Positions 1-8,097 of a stretch of DNA of 64,000 nucleotides are shown piece by piece. The number at the start of each line of letters is the position of its first letter. The stretch's first letter is position 1. The notes beneath the pieces were generated by a model. The model was not told where the DNA came from. It ran no database searches and was given only the letters and a program-made list of their open reading frames with translations. A program made the position numbers and the translations under genes. Source of the stretch: Paraburkholderia sabiae (GTDB lineage Bacteria > Pseudomonadota > Gammaproteobacteria > Burkholderiales > Burkholderiaceae); contig NZ_CP125295.1 in the NCBI RefSeq assembly GCF_030412785.1, positions 4,030,001 to 4,094,000 on the forward strand. The letters are read 5' to 3'.

Positions 1-2
1 AG

Positions 3-317
3 TTCATTGCGCGCGAGCCGCTCGTGTACAACTATGTCCGCGATGTTTTTGTGCACACCGACAAGGAAGGTTATGCGCTGAATTGCGAGGCGATCAACGC
101 GACTGACTTGCGGCCTGAGGCGCCTGGTATCAAGGCACCGGCGCTGGTGATTTCCGGCACGCACGATCTCGCCGCGACGCCTGCGCAGGGTCGCGAACTG
201 GCTGCTGCGATTCCGGGTGCGCGATACGTCGAACTGGATGCGTCGCACATTTCGAACATCGAAGTGGCCGACACGTTCACGAAGACGGTACTCGATTTCC
301 TGAAGGGACAACGATGA
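3..317 (+). CDS. pcaD: 3-oxoadipate enol-lactonase, C-terminal part (5' end outside window)
   Basis: This is the tail of an alpha/beta-hydrolase open from the left edge. PcaD hydrolyses 3-oxoadipate enol-lactone to 3-oxoadipate in the cytoplasmic protocatechuate branch of the beta-ketoadipate pathway. The visible part carries the late catalytic motifs of the family: the acid in SGTHDLAATP (Asp codon 165-167) and the catalytic His in DASHISNIE (His codon 246-248). The nucleophile serine lies upstream of the window. The stop codon overlaps the start of the next gene, pcaC, by four bases, which supports translational coupling and the pathway assignment. Another alpha/beta-hydrolase is possible from sequence alone, but the neighbour makes that unlikely. 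Confidence 0.9.
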   Translation, partial: FIAREPLVYNYVRDVFVHTDKEGYALNCEAINATDLRPEAPGIKAPALVISGTHDLAATPAQGRELAAAIPGARYVELDASHISNIEVADTFTKTVLDFLKGQR

Positions 318-706
318 ACGACGAAGAACGTTACGAAGCGGGCATGAAGGTGCGCCGCGCAGTGCTGGGCGATGCGCATGTGGATCGTTCGCTGGCGAAT
401 CGCACTGAAGTGACCGAGGAGTTTCAGAATTTCATCACACGGTATGCGTGGGGGGAGATCTGGACGCGAGAGGGGTTGCCGCGGCATACGCGGAGCCTTT
501 TGACCATCGCGATGATGGTTGCGCTTAATCGCAGCGAGGAGCTTGCTTTGCATCTTCGCGCTGCGCGGAATAATGGGGTTACTCGGGAGCAGGTTAAAGA
601 GGTTTTGCTGCAGACTGCTATCTACTGTGGCGTGCCCGCCGCTAATTCTGCTTTTCATCTGGCTGATAAGGTTTTTAAAGAGCAAGATCAGGAAGGGGGC
701 GCCTGA
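314..706 (+). CDS. pcaC: 4-carboxymuconolactone decarboxylase
   Basis: The 130-residue protein has the normal length of a stand-alone PcaC. It converts 4-carboxymuconolactone to 3-oxoadipate enol-lactone, the substrate of the upstream PcaD. The family signature around IYCGVPAANSAFH near residues 103-115 and the NRSEELALHLRAA helix are present. The ATG overlaps the pcaD stop, so the two are one operon. The last 60 or so codons are oddly rich in T-ending codons (gtt, gct, ctt) compared with the first half. This shift continues into the T-rich flank of the repeat that follows. The function is secure; only the drift in the 3' end is unusual. Confidence 0.95.
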   Translation: MNDEERYEAGMKVRRAVLGDAHVDRSLANRTEVTEEFQNFITRYAWGEIWTREGLPRHTRSLLTIAMMVALNRSEELALHLRAARNNGVTREQVKEVLLQTAIYCGVPAANSAFHLADKVFKEQDQEGGA

Positions 707-850
707 GGCGGCGCGGTTCTGGTTTTTTTGCTGTTCTTCTTCTGCGGAGCCGTGTGGACTTTTTTCGTCTGCGCGGCTTTTTTGTGTTTGCTGCGCTGGC
801 ATACGCGGGTTTTGCTGCGCTGGCATCCGCTTTTTCGTGTCGGTTTATTA
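707..850 (+). other. T-rich left flank of repeat copy A, no gene
   Basis: The strand is pyrimidine-rich with runs of T and twice repeats a CGCTGGCAT motif (about 795-830). The same motif stands in the left flanks of repeat copies B and C, and its complement stands in the right flanks. No coding frame here has convincing codon use or a ribosome binding site. Confidence 0.5.
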
Positions 851-1272
851 GCGTTGCCCCTGTGCGGGGCGGCACCTACTTTTCTTTGCAGCGGCAAAGA
901 AAAGTAGGCAAAAGAAAGCCGCTTTTGAACCTCCGGTGCCTACCAGGATAGCGCTTTCGGCATGCCGCAGTCGACCTGTCGCGCAGCGACGTCCCCACTC
1001 CGTAGAAAGCCCGCAGTCAACCGCGCACGGCGCGAAAACCCCACACAGTCTGGAGCACATACCGCCGCAATCAACTGACGGCAAACGCACAAAAACAAGC
1101 CGACCGAATGTGCCCCAGGTGGATGTCATCTTTTGCGCCGCGCGCGCCTGACTGCGGGCTTTCTACGGAGTGTTTGCGTCGCTGCGCGACGGCTCAAAGA
1201 AAGTGCGCCGTGCCGTTATCGTGGCAGGCACCGGAGGTACAAAAGCGGCTTTCTTTTGCCTACTTTTCTTTG

Positions 1273-1278
1273 CCGCTG
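1273..1278. repeat. Left target-site duplication of the IS
   Basis: The sequence CCGCTG directly precedes the left IS end and recurs at 2556-2561. In the undisturbed copies B and C it occurs once, in the loop and adjoining base of the right-arm hairpin. Confidence 0.9.
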
Positions 1279-2555
1279 TGTACAGACTGGAGACATGGTT
1301 GACACATGTACGGGGACATCGTTGACACCTGATGGTCAGGGTTTGGGTGCCTTCAGGTCAAGTTTGGCGACCCGCTGATGGGCGAACCAGATCTCGATCA
1401 CCCCGTCTTCCTTCTCGCTCATGCGGGCTGCTACCTGCAGCCCCTTGAGCGCGATCGACAGCTTCAGTTTCTGGCCGCGCAGGCGCACCACGCCGCTGGC
1501 ATTGACCCGTAAGACTTCATCGCCACAGCCGTATTCGGGCTCGGGCACCCGCCCGGGCATCGCGCGCAGGCTGCACGCGTAGCGGGTAATGGGCGTGGCC
1601 ATCCCGAGTGCCTCGTGCGGACGTTCGACGTTGTACACGTGCCGCCAGCGATCCAGTGCCTGCTGCATGTGCGCATGTGTGCTGAAGGCCTGCCGGTCCA
1701 GCACTTCGGCCTTCAGCGTGCGGTGAAACCGTTCGTCCTTGCCATTGGTCTGCGGGTGATACGGCCGGCTGTAGCTCACCAGGATGCCCAGCCGGATCAG
1801 CCAGACCGCGAGTTCGGTGAGCTGCCCCGGCGCGCTGGGCGAGCCCCACGGCGCGCCGTTGTCGGTGTTGATGCGCGCAGGCAGCCCGTAGCAGCGGAAC
1901 GCGCGCTCAAGCGCGGCCTGCACGACCTGTGTGGTCGTACGCGAGCAGGCGCTGAGCACGAGGTTGTAGCGCGAGTGATCGTCGATGACCGTCAGCGGCA
2001 TGCAGCGCCCATCCTTCAGCGTCTGGACGTCGCCCTTGAAGTCCATCTGCCACAGCAGGTTCGGATGCGCGTGCTCGAAGCGCTGCCAGTGCTGGCGCTG
2101 CTGCGACGCCTGTTCATCGATGAGCCCGTGGCGGCGCAGGATTTCGGTGATCGTGGCGGGCGCGGGCACCTCAGTCTCGCCCAGATCCTTCAGGCGCCGT
2201 TCGATCTTGCGTCCGCCCCAGCCATGTTCGCGACGCAGTTCCAGCACCCGCGCTTCGATGTGTTCAGGTGAGCGCAGGGGGCTGTGGTGCGGGCGTCGGG
2301 AGCGGTCGGCCAGCCCGCCGGGGCCTTCGGCCTTGTGACGGTCCAGCCACTTGTAGCCGGTCTGGCGGCTGATCCGGTAGCGCCGGCATAGCTCGCTGAA
2401 TGACAGAGCCTGTGTGGCGGCCAGGCTGACGAATTCTTCGCGGAGATTCATGGTGTTTTTTGCTTCCCAGGGCATGGTTGAATCCGGGCGTTTGATTACC
2501 CGAAAGTGTCAACCATGTCCCTGTACACCTGTCAGCTATGTCTCCAGTCTTTACA
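1279..2555. mobile_element. IS481-family insertion sequence, 1277 bp, apparently intact
   Basis: The element begins TGTACAGACTGGAGACAT and, read inward from the right end, TGTAAAGACTGGAGACAT. The imperfect inverted repeats continue for about 50 bp. TGT...ACA ends, a 6-bp duplication (CCGCTG) and a single transposase frame fit the IS481 family. The empty site can be read from repeat copies B and C, so both boundaries are exact. The intact frame and perfect duplication suggest a fairly recent insertion. Confidence 0.95.
1336..2475 (-). CDS. IS481-family transposase
   Basis: A 379-residue DDE transposase. An N-terminal helix-turn-helix (about residues 18-60) and a second DNA-binding helix region precede an rve-type integrase core. 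The catalytic triad is visible as D145 in QMDFKGD, D205 in INTDNG and E248 in NGKDERFHR. I chose the start MPW at 2475 because many IS481 transposases begin that way; an in-frame Met at 2451 is the alternative. There is no frameshift or internal stop, so the protein is probably active. It is transcribed against the flanking pca and liv genes. Confidence 0.95.
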   Translation of the reverse strand: MPWEAKNTMNLREEFVSLAATQALSFSELCRRYRISRQTGYKWLDRHKAEGPGGLADRSRRPHHSPLRSPEHIEARVLELRREHGWGGRKIERRLKDLGETEVPAPATITEILRRHGLIDEQASQQRQHWQRFEHAHPNLLWQMDFKGDVQTLKDGRCMPLTVIDDHSRYNLVLSACSRTTTQVVQAALERAFRCYGLPARINTDNGAPWGSPSAPGQLTELAVWLIRLGILVSYSRPYHPQTNGKDERFHRTLKAEVLDRQAFSTHAHMQQALDRWRHVYNVERPHEALGMATPITRYACSLRAMPGRVPEPEYGCGDEVLRVNASGVVRLRGQKLKLSIALKGLQVAARMSEKEDGVIEIWFAHQRVAKLDLKAPKP

Positions 2556-2561
2556 CCGCTG
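2556..2561. repeat. Right target-site duplication of the IS
   Basis: CCGCTG, identical to 1273-1278, directly follows the right IS end and rejoins the repeat element at CAAAGAAAAG. Confidence 0.9.
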
Positions 2562-2599
2562 CAAAGAAAAGTAGGTGCCGCCCCGCACAGGGGCAACGC

Positions 2600-2786
2600 C
2601 TGAAGCACCGCTACGAATTCGCGGATGCCAGCGCAGCCAGAAAACCCAGACAGCGACTGCGTCGCAGCCAAGAACAAAAAGGCCAGCATGGCGACTGCGT
2701 CGCAGACAAAAAAACCTTCTGCAAACCACGAACATTTCAGGTATACCTGCTGCCCAACCCAAAACCCCATGCGCCGCCAGGCAAAA
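2600..2786 (+). other. A-rich right flank of repeat copy A; 5' region of livHM
   Basis: This region mirrors the left flank. It has GAATTCGCGGATGCCAGCG near 2616 and two copies of the palindromic motif GCGACTGCGTCGC at 2653-2665 and 2691-2703, followed by A-runs. Any promoter for the downstream transporter must lie here or inside the repeat. I cannot identify one with confidence. Confidence 0.5.
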
Positions 2787-4697
2787 ATGCTTCCGAACCT
2801 CCTGGTCCAACTCGTAAACGGACTCGCCGACGCCTCGGCGCTCTTCCTCGTGGCAGCGGGTCTATCGCTCATCTTCGGCGTATCCCGCATCGTCAACTTC
2901 GCGCACGGCTCCTTCTACATGCTGGGCGTCTACGTCGCCTACACGATCACGAGCCGCTTCGGCGCAACGACAACAGGCTTCTGGCTCTCCGTCGTAGCCT
3001 CGGCACTGACAATCGGCATACTCGGCGCACTCGTCGAATTCATCGTGCTACGACGCATCTACAAAGCACCCGAACTCTTCCACCTGCTCGCGACCTTCGC
3101 GCTAGTCCTGATCTTCCGCGACGCGGCACTCGCCATCTGGGGCCCGCAAGACCTCTTCGGCCCACGCGCCCCGCACCTCGCAGGCGCAGTCGAGCTGCTC
3201 GGCCATCAACTCCCAACCTACGATATCGCGCTGATCATCATCGGCCCGCTCGTGCTGCTCGCGCTGTGGTACGCGTTGACGAAAACCCGCTGGGGCACGC
3301 TCGTCCGCGCAGCGACTCAAGACCGCGAGATGCTCGGCGCGCTCGGCATCAACCAGGCGTGGCTGTTCACAGGCGTGTTCTTCGTCGGCGCGTTTCTCGC
3401 GGGACTGGGCGGCGCGTTGCAGGGTCCGCGAATGTCGGCGAATCTGTCGCTCGATCTCGAGACCATCGGCAATGCATTCGTCGTCGTCGTGGTCGGCGGC
3501 ATGGGCTCGATTCCCGGCGCGTTCATCGCGGCACTCCTGATCGCCGAGATCAAGGCGCTGTGCATCGGCATCGGGCATGTGTCGCTATTCGGTATCGATC
3601 TGTCGCTGAGCCGCTTCACGCTCGTCGCGGAGTTCGTCGTGATGGCCGTCGTGCTCGTCGTGCGACCGTGGGGTTTGCTCGGGCGTCCGACATCGACCGT
3701 GCGCGCGACAACCGCGCCCGAAGCGCCCTTGCGACCCGCAAGCAAACAACTGAAAGCACTCGCGGTCTGCGTGCTCGCCATACTCGTGCTCGCGCCGCTC
3801 GCCGCGAACGCGTTTCCCTATACGCCCGTGCTGCTCGTCGAAATCCTGATCGCTGTTCTGTTCGCCGCGAGCCTGCACTTCATCATGGGACCGGGCGGCA
3901 TGCACTCGTTCGGTCATGCCGCGTACTTCGGCCTCGGCGCGTACGGCGCGGCGCTCTTCCTGAAAGTGCTCGATCTGCCGATGGAAGCCGCGCTCGTCCT
4001 CGGCCCGCTGCTCGCCATGCTCGGCGCGCTGGTGTTCGGCTGGTTCTGCGTGCGGCTGTCGGGCGTCTATCTGGCGATGCTCACGCTCGCATTCGCGCAG
4101 ATCGTGTGGTCGGTCGTGTATCAATGGGACGACGTGACGGGCGGCAGCAACGGCATCCTCGGCTTGTGGCCGTCGAACTGGTTGTCGTCGCCGGTCGCGT
4201 ATTACTACCTGACGCTCGCGTGCGCCGTGCTCGGCGTGTGGCTGTTGCGTCGCATGCTGTTCTCGCCGCTCGGCTACGCGATGCGCGCGTCGCGCGATTC
4301 GGCGTTGCGCGCGGAAGCGATCGGCATCGATACGAAGCGCGTGCAATGGGCCGCGTTCGTGATCGCGTCGCTGTTCTGCGGACTCGCCGGCTCGCTGTAC
4401 GCGTTTTCGAAAGGCACGATCTCGCCGGAAGTGATCAGCGTGAGCCGTTCCGTCGATGGTCTCGTGATGGTATTGCTCGGCGGCATCACGACGCTAACGG
4501 GGCCTGTCGCGGGCGCGGCGCTGTTCACGTGGCTGCAGGATGCCGTCGCGCGTCAGACGGATTACTGGCAGGCGTTGCTCGGCGTCACGATCCTGTTGCT
4601 CGTGATCGCGTTTCCGCAGGGAATCGTGGGCTTCATCCGCGATCGCTTCGAGCGTTTCGAGCATGACGACACGCGCACAGAAGGAGGCACGCAATGA
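2787..4697 (+). CDS. livHM: Branched-chain amino-acid-type ABC permease, LivH-LivM fusion
   Basis: A 636-residue integral membrane protein. The first half (to about residue 300) is LivH-like, starting with the hallmark SLIFGVSRIVNFAHGSFYMLG segment. The second half (from about residue 330) is LivM-like and contains FIMGPGGMHSFGHAAYFGLGAY. The two permeases, usually separate genes, are in one frame. The frame stays open upstream to 2625, but that part is low-complexity repeat flank. I therefore place the start at ATG 2787, preceded by a weak AGG; ATG 2769 is an alternative. The stop overlaps the start of the next ATPase gene. The transported ligand is unknown: branched-chain amino acids, amides and aromatic acids all use this family. 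Confidence 0.9.
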   Translation: MLPNLLVQLVNGLADASALFLVAAGLSLIFGVSRIVNFAHGSFYMLGVYVAYTITSRFGATTTGFWLSVVASALTIGILGALVEFIVLRRIYKAPELFHLLATFALVLIFRDAALAIWGPQDLFGPRAPHLAGAVELLGHQLPTYDIALIIIGPLVLLALWYALTKTRWGTLVRAATQDREMLGALGINQAWLFTGVFFVGAFLAGLGGALQGPRMSANLSLDLETIGNAFVVVVVGGMGSIPGAFIAALLIAEIKALCIGIGHVSLFGIDLSLSRFTLVAEFVVMAVVLVVRPWGLLGRPTSTVRATTAPEAPLRPASKQLKALAVCVLAILVLAPLAANAFPYTPVLLVEILIAVLFAASLHFIMGPGGMHSFGHAAYFGLGAYGAALFLKVLDLPMEAALVLGPLLAMLGALVFGWFCVRLSGVYLAMLTLAFAQIVWSVVYQWDDVTGGSNGILGLWPSNWLSSPVAYYYLTLACAVLGVWLLRRMLFSPLGYAMRASRDSALRAEAIGIDTKRVQWAAFVIASLFCGLAGSLYAFSKGTISPEVISVSRSVDGLVMVLLGGITTLTGPVAGAALFTWLQDAVARQTDYWQALLGVTILLLVIAFPQGIVGFIRDRFERFEHDDTRTEGGTQ

Positions 4698-5491
4698 GCC
4701 TTCTGCGCGTATCGAATCTGTCGATGTCGTTCGGCGGCGTCAAAGCCGTCGACGACGTCTCATTCGACGTGAACCCCGGCGAACTGCTCGCGCTGATCGG
4801 CCCGAACGGCGCGGGCAAATCGACGTGCTTCAACATCGTCAACGGACAACTGCGTCCGACACGCGGCTCCGTGATGCTCGACGGTCACGAACTCGTCGGC
4901 ATGCGTCCGCGCGATATCTGGCGGCGCGGCGTCGGCCGCACGTTTCAGGTCGCGGCGACGTTCAATTCGATGACCGTGCTCGAAAACGTGCAGATGGCGC
5001 TCGTGTCGCGCGAAAAGCGTCTGTATGGCTTGTGGAAACGTGCAGCATCGCACTTCGCGGATGAAGCGCTCGCATTGCTCGATCAGGTCGGCATGGCTGC
5101 GCACGCGCAGCGCGCGTGCAGCGTGCTCGCCTATGGCGACGTGAAGCGCGTCGAAATGGCCGTCGCGCTCGCGAATCGTCCGAAGCTGCTGCTGATGGAC
5201 GAGCCGACGGCGGGCATGGCGCCGCAGGAACGCAGCGAACTGATGACGCTGACGAAGCGTCTCGCCGTCGAACGCAACATCGGCGTGCTGTTCACCGAGC
5301 ACAGCATGGACGTCGTGTTCGCGAGCGCGGACCGGATGATCGTGCTCGCGCGCGGCAAGCTGATCGCAGAAGGCGACGCGGACACGATACGCAACGACGC
5401 GAACGTGCAGGCCGTGTACTTCGGCACGGGCAAGACGTTTCAACCGCGCGCGGCGTTATCGTCCGAAAGCAGGACGGGGCGGCAAGAATGA
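4694..5491 (+). CDS. livG: ABC transporter ATP-binding protein, LivG type
   Basis: A 265-residue cytosolic ATPase of the HAAT importer family. Walker A is GPNGAGKST at 36-44, Walker B is LLLMDE at 165-170, and the switch His is at 203 in FTEHSMDVVF. The signature region reads LAYGDVKR (145-152) instead of canonical LSYGEQR, which is common in LivG-like proteins. The ATG overlaps the livHM stop and the stop overlaps the livF ATG (both ATGA), so the three are translationally coupled. It presumably pairs with LivF under the fused permease. Confidence 0.93.
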   Translation: MSLLRVSNLSMSFGGVKAVDDVSFDVNPGELLALIGPNGAGKSTCFNIVNGQLRPTRGSVMLDGHELVGMRPRDIWRRGVGRTFQVAATFNSMTVLENVQMALVSREKRLYGLWKRAASHFADEALALLDQVGMAAHAQRACSVLAYGDVKRVEMAVALANRPKLLLMDEPTAGMAPQERSELMTLTKRLAVERNIGVLFTEHSMDVVFASADRMIVLARGKLIAEGDADTIRNDANVQAVYFGTGKTFQPRAALSSESRTGRQE

Positions 5492-6201
5492 ACGCACCGA
5501 TCCTGAAAGTCGAACGCCTGAACGCGTACTACGGACGCGCGCATATTCTCTTCGACGTGAATCTCGAAGTGGGGCGCGGAGAAGTGGTCGCGCTGATGGG
5601 CCGCAACGGCGCGGGCAAATCGACGACGATGAAGTCGATCATGGGCCTCATGCCGCGCCGCGAAGGTTCGATTCATTTCGACGGCGCTGACATCTCCGCG
5701 CAGCCGCCGCACAAGATCGCGCGCATGGGTCTGGGCTATGTGCCCGAAGACCGGCGCGTGTTTTCTTCGCTCACGGTGATGGAGAACCTCGACACGGGGC
5801 GCCAGCCGCCACGCGCGGGCGCGCCGTCGTGGACGCCCGGGAAGCTCTTCAAGCTGTTTCCGAATCTCGGCGAAATGCCGAAGCGTCCGGGCGGCCAGAT
5901 GAGCGGCGGCGAGCAGCAGATGCTCACCGTGTCGCGCACGCTGATGGGCAATCCATATCTGGTGCTGCTCGACGAACCGTCCGAAGGCGTCGCGCCCGTG
6001 ATCGTCGAACAGATGGCGAACATGATCCTCGAACTCAAGCGCGAGGGTCTGTCCATTCTGCTGTCCGAGCAGAACGTGCATTTCGCCGAACTGGTCAGCG
6101 ACCGCGCGTACGTGCTCGAAAAAGGCCAGATCCGTTTCAGCGGCACGATGCGCGAACTTGCGCAAGATCATGTCGTCCGGCGCGCGTACCTGGGCGTTTA
6201 A
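5488..6201 (+). CDS. livF: ABC transporter ATP-binding protein, LivF type
   Basis: A 237-residue ATPase with Walker A GRNGAGKST (38-46), signature MSGGEQQM (138-145) and Walker B LVLLDE (158-163). The start ATG overlaps the livG stop; a longer open frame upstream is antisense-type noise within livG. It completes the nucleotide-binding pair of the importer. LivF-type proteins end near 235 residues, as here. Confidence 0.93.
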   Translation: MNAPILKVERLNAYYGRAHILFDVNLEVGRGEVVALMGRNGAGKSTTMKSIMGLMPRREGSIHFDGADISAQPPHKIARMGLGYVPEDRRVFSSLTVMENLDTGRQPPRAGAPSWTPGKLFKLFPNLGEMPKRPGGQMSGGEQQMLTVSRTLMGNPYLVLLDEPSEGVAPVIVEQMANMILELKREGLSILLSEQNVHFAELVSDRAYVLEKGQIRFSGTMRELAQDHVVRRAYLGV

Positions 6202-6326
6202 TGATCGATGACGGCGCTACATGCGTGGCGCGCTACCGGGCGCGCTCGCAAAACTCCGGTACGATGCAGCACCGTCCGGCGGCCCGCGCCGCCGCACCAA
6301 TCAACCGACAATAAACGGAGTGACGC

Positions 6327-7547
6327 ATGACCTCGCGCGCAGCATGGACTTTCCGTATCGCCGCTACGCTGGCCGTTTCCCTCGGTGTGTCGCTCGCGGC
6401 GCCCGGCGCGTCCGCGCAGCAGACCATCAAGATCGGCGAAATCAACAGCTACAAGGCGCAGCCCGCTTTCCTGATGCCGTACAAGAACGGCTGGAATCTC
6501 GCGCTCGATCAGGTGAATGCGGCGGGCGGCGTGCTCGGCAAGAAGCTCGAAGTGGTATCGCGCGACGACAACGCCAATCCCGGCGACACGATCCGCGTTG
6601 CGCAAGAATTGATCGCGCGCGAGCAGGTGCAACTGCTGTTCGGCGGCTATCTGTCGAACACGGGTCTCGCGCTGACGGACTTCGCGAAGCAGAAGCGCAT
6701 GTTCTTCCTCGCCGCCGAACCGCTCACCGACAAGATCGTCTGGGCCGACGGCAACAAGTACACGTACCGCCTGCGTCCGTCCACTTACATGCAGGTCGCG
6801 ATGCTCGTGCCCGAAGCGGCGAAGCTCAAGAAGAAGCGCTGGGCGCTCGTGTATCCGAACTATGAATACGGCCAGTCGGCGGCGGCGACGTTCAAGAAGC
6901 TGCTGAAGGCCGCGCAGCCCGACGTCGAGTTCGTCACCGAACAGGCGACGCCGCTCGGTAATCTCGACGCCGGCGCGACCGTGCAGGCGCTCGCCGATGC
7001 GAAGCCCGATGCGATCTTCAACGTGCTGTTCAGCGCGGACCTCGGCAAGTTCGTCCGCGAAGGCAATACGCGCGGGCTTTTCAAGGACCGCAGCGTGGTC
7101 TCGCTGCTGACGGGCGAACCCGATTATCTCGACACGCTCGGGGCGGAAGCGCCCGTCGGCTGGATCGTGACGGGCTATCCGTGGTATTCCGTCGATACGG
7201 CCGCGAACAAGAAGTTCGTCGCCGATTACGAGGCGAAGTATCACGACTATCCGCGTCTAGGTTCGGTGGTCGGCTATGCGGCGCTGATGTCGATTGCGAA
7301 CGGCATCAAGAAGGCCGGTTCGACCGATCCCGACAAGCTCGCGGCGGCGTTCAAGGGTTTGAATGTCGATACGCCGTTCGGACCGATCACCTATCGACCG
7401 CAGGACAACCAGTCGACGATGGGCGCGTTCGTCGGCGTCACCGCGCTGAAGGACGGCAAGGGCGTGATGACGTCGTATCGCTATATCGACGGCGCGAGCG
7501 TGCAGCCGTCCGACGCCGAAGTGAAGAAGCTGCGTCCCGCCGAGTGA
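6327..7547 (+). CDS. Periplasmic substrate-binding protein of the Liv-type ABC importer
   Basis: A 406-residue type I periplasmic binding protein. A signal peptide spans residues 1-30 with probable cleavage after GASA. The mature part starts QQTIKIGEINSYK and keeps the family pattern of NAAGGVLGKKLEVV. A clear ribosome binding site (ACGGAG) precedes the ATG. It lies 125 bp behind livF in the same direction and closes with a strong terminator, so it belongs to the livHM-livG-livF unit. The binding residues do not let me name the ligand. Nearby pca genes hint at an aromatic acid, but the repeat and IS separate the two clusters. Confidence 0.9.
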   Translation: MTSRAAWTFRIAATLAVSLGVSLAAPGASAQQTIKIGEINSYKAQPAFLMPYKNGWNLALDQVNAAGGVLGKKLEVVSRDDNANPGDTIRVAQELIAREQVQLLFGGYLSNTGLALTDFAKQKRMFFLAAEPLTDKIVWADGNKYTYRLRPSTYMQVAMLVPEAAKLKKKRWALVYPNYEYGQSAAATFKKLLKAAQPDVEFVTEQATPLGNLDAGATVQALADAKPDAIFNVLFSADLGKFVREGNTRGLFKDRSVVSLLTGEPDYLDTLGAEAPVGWIVTGYPWYSVDTAANKKFVADYEAKYHDYPRLGSVVGYAALMSIANGIKKAGSTDPDKLAAAFKGLNVDTPFGPITYRPQDNQSTMGAFVGVTALKDGKGVMTSYRYIDGASVQPSDAEVKKLRPAE

Positions 7548-7577
7548 GCGGCGCGCGTTGCGAGCTTGTAGAAGGAG

Positions 7578-7606
7578 AAGGCCGGCTTGTAAAGCTGGCC
7601 TTTTTT
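7578..7606 (+). terminator. Rho-independent terminator of the liv operon
   Basis: Stem AAGGCCGGCTT pairs with AAGCTGGCCTT (one G-U), followed by TTTTTT. It starts about 30 bp after the stop of the substrate-binding protein. Confidence 0.9.
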
Positions 7607-7621
7607 ATCGCGTGTAACCCG

Positions 7622-7873
7622 TCATTCCTCGGCGTCGTGCTCGGCCACGAAGTGCCGCAGATACGCGAGCACGGCCGCTTCCGCCGCGCGATGGTCGGCG
7701 CAGCTTTTCGAACCGGCGTTCTCTTCGTCGCCGAAGAGCGTCGACGGCGCGTCGTGCACGTCGACTTCCTGCCCTTCGCGCAGAATGCGGATCTCGTGGA
7801 TCGTCTCCGAGTATTCCGCGACCCAGTGAATCCCTTCGATATGCGCGCCTGCTCTGACTGTCGGTGTGTTCAT
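7622..7873 (-). CDS. Small acidic hypothetical protein
   Basis: An 83-residue soluble protein with no recognised domain. Support for it being real: a good ribosome binding site (AGGGAGA) ends 7 bases before the ATG, codon use is normal, and it fills the space between the liv terminator and a divergent gene. The sequence is acidic, with VAEYSETIHEIRILREGQEVDVHD in the centre suggesting a beta-rich fold. Cysteine occurs once. It is convergent with the liv operon and divergent from the Lys/Ala-rich gene. I cannot assign a function. Confidence 0.7.
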   Translation of the reverse strand: MNTPTVRAGAHIEGIHWVAEYSETIHEIRILREGQEVDVHDAPSTLFGDEENAGSKSCADHRAAEAAVLAYLRHFVAEHDAEE

Positions 7874-8097
7874 GAAGCGTCTCCCTTTTGGATGCAGAAG
7901 GTCGCTGGATGGTGGCCTGATCGCTTGCCCTTCCCGTAAACCATAGACGCTCTACGCACATCGCGCAGCCTCTGTTGCGCTTGAGGCGGTTGAGGCACTC
8001 GCGCGGGCATGACGTTTCAATGCAATCGACGTGTGGAGAAGGACGCGGCACAGCCGTTGCTGCGCTACATGGGCCACCAGTCAAAGGGAGCACTGTC

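Larger units (their letters stand above)
851..2599. repeat. 466-bp near-palindromic element, copy A, interrupted by an IS
   Basis: Removing the IS (1279-2555) and one 6-bp target duplicate leaves 466 bp, exactly the length of copies B and C. The element starts GCGTTGCCCCTGTGCGG and ends with the inverted complement. Its two halves are inverted repeats of each other for most of about 180 bp per side, around a roughly 100-bp unique centre. Each arm carries the perfect hairpin CCTACTTTTCTTTGC-N4-GCAAAGAAAAGTAGG. Judged by the unique centre, copy A is in the opposite orientation to B and C. It lies just downstream of pcaC. No open frame in it looks coding. Confidence 0.9.

Noticed and set aside
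1..706. A functional link between the pca genes and the Liv-type transporter as one aromatic-acid operon
   Set aside because: A repeat element and an IS of about 2 kb separate them, so co-transcription cannot be claimed. It remains only a possibility for the ligand.
2414..4666. A 750-codon frame across the IS end and livHM
   Set aside because: It crosses the IS boundary and repeat flank and becomes an Arg-rich shadow of the fused permease frame.
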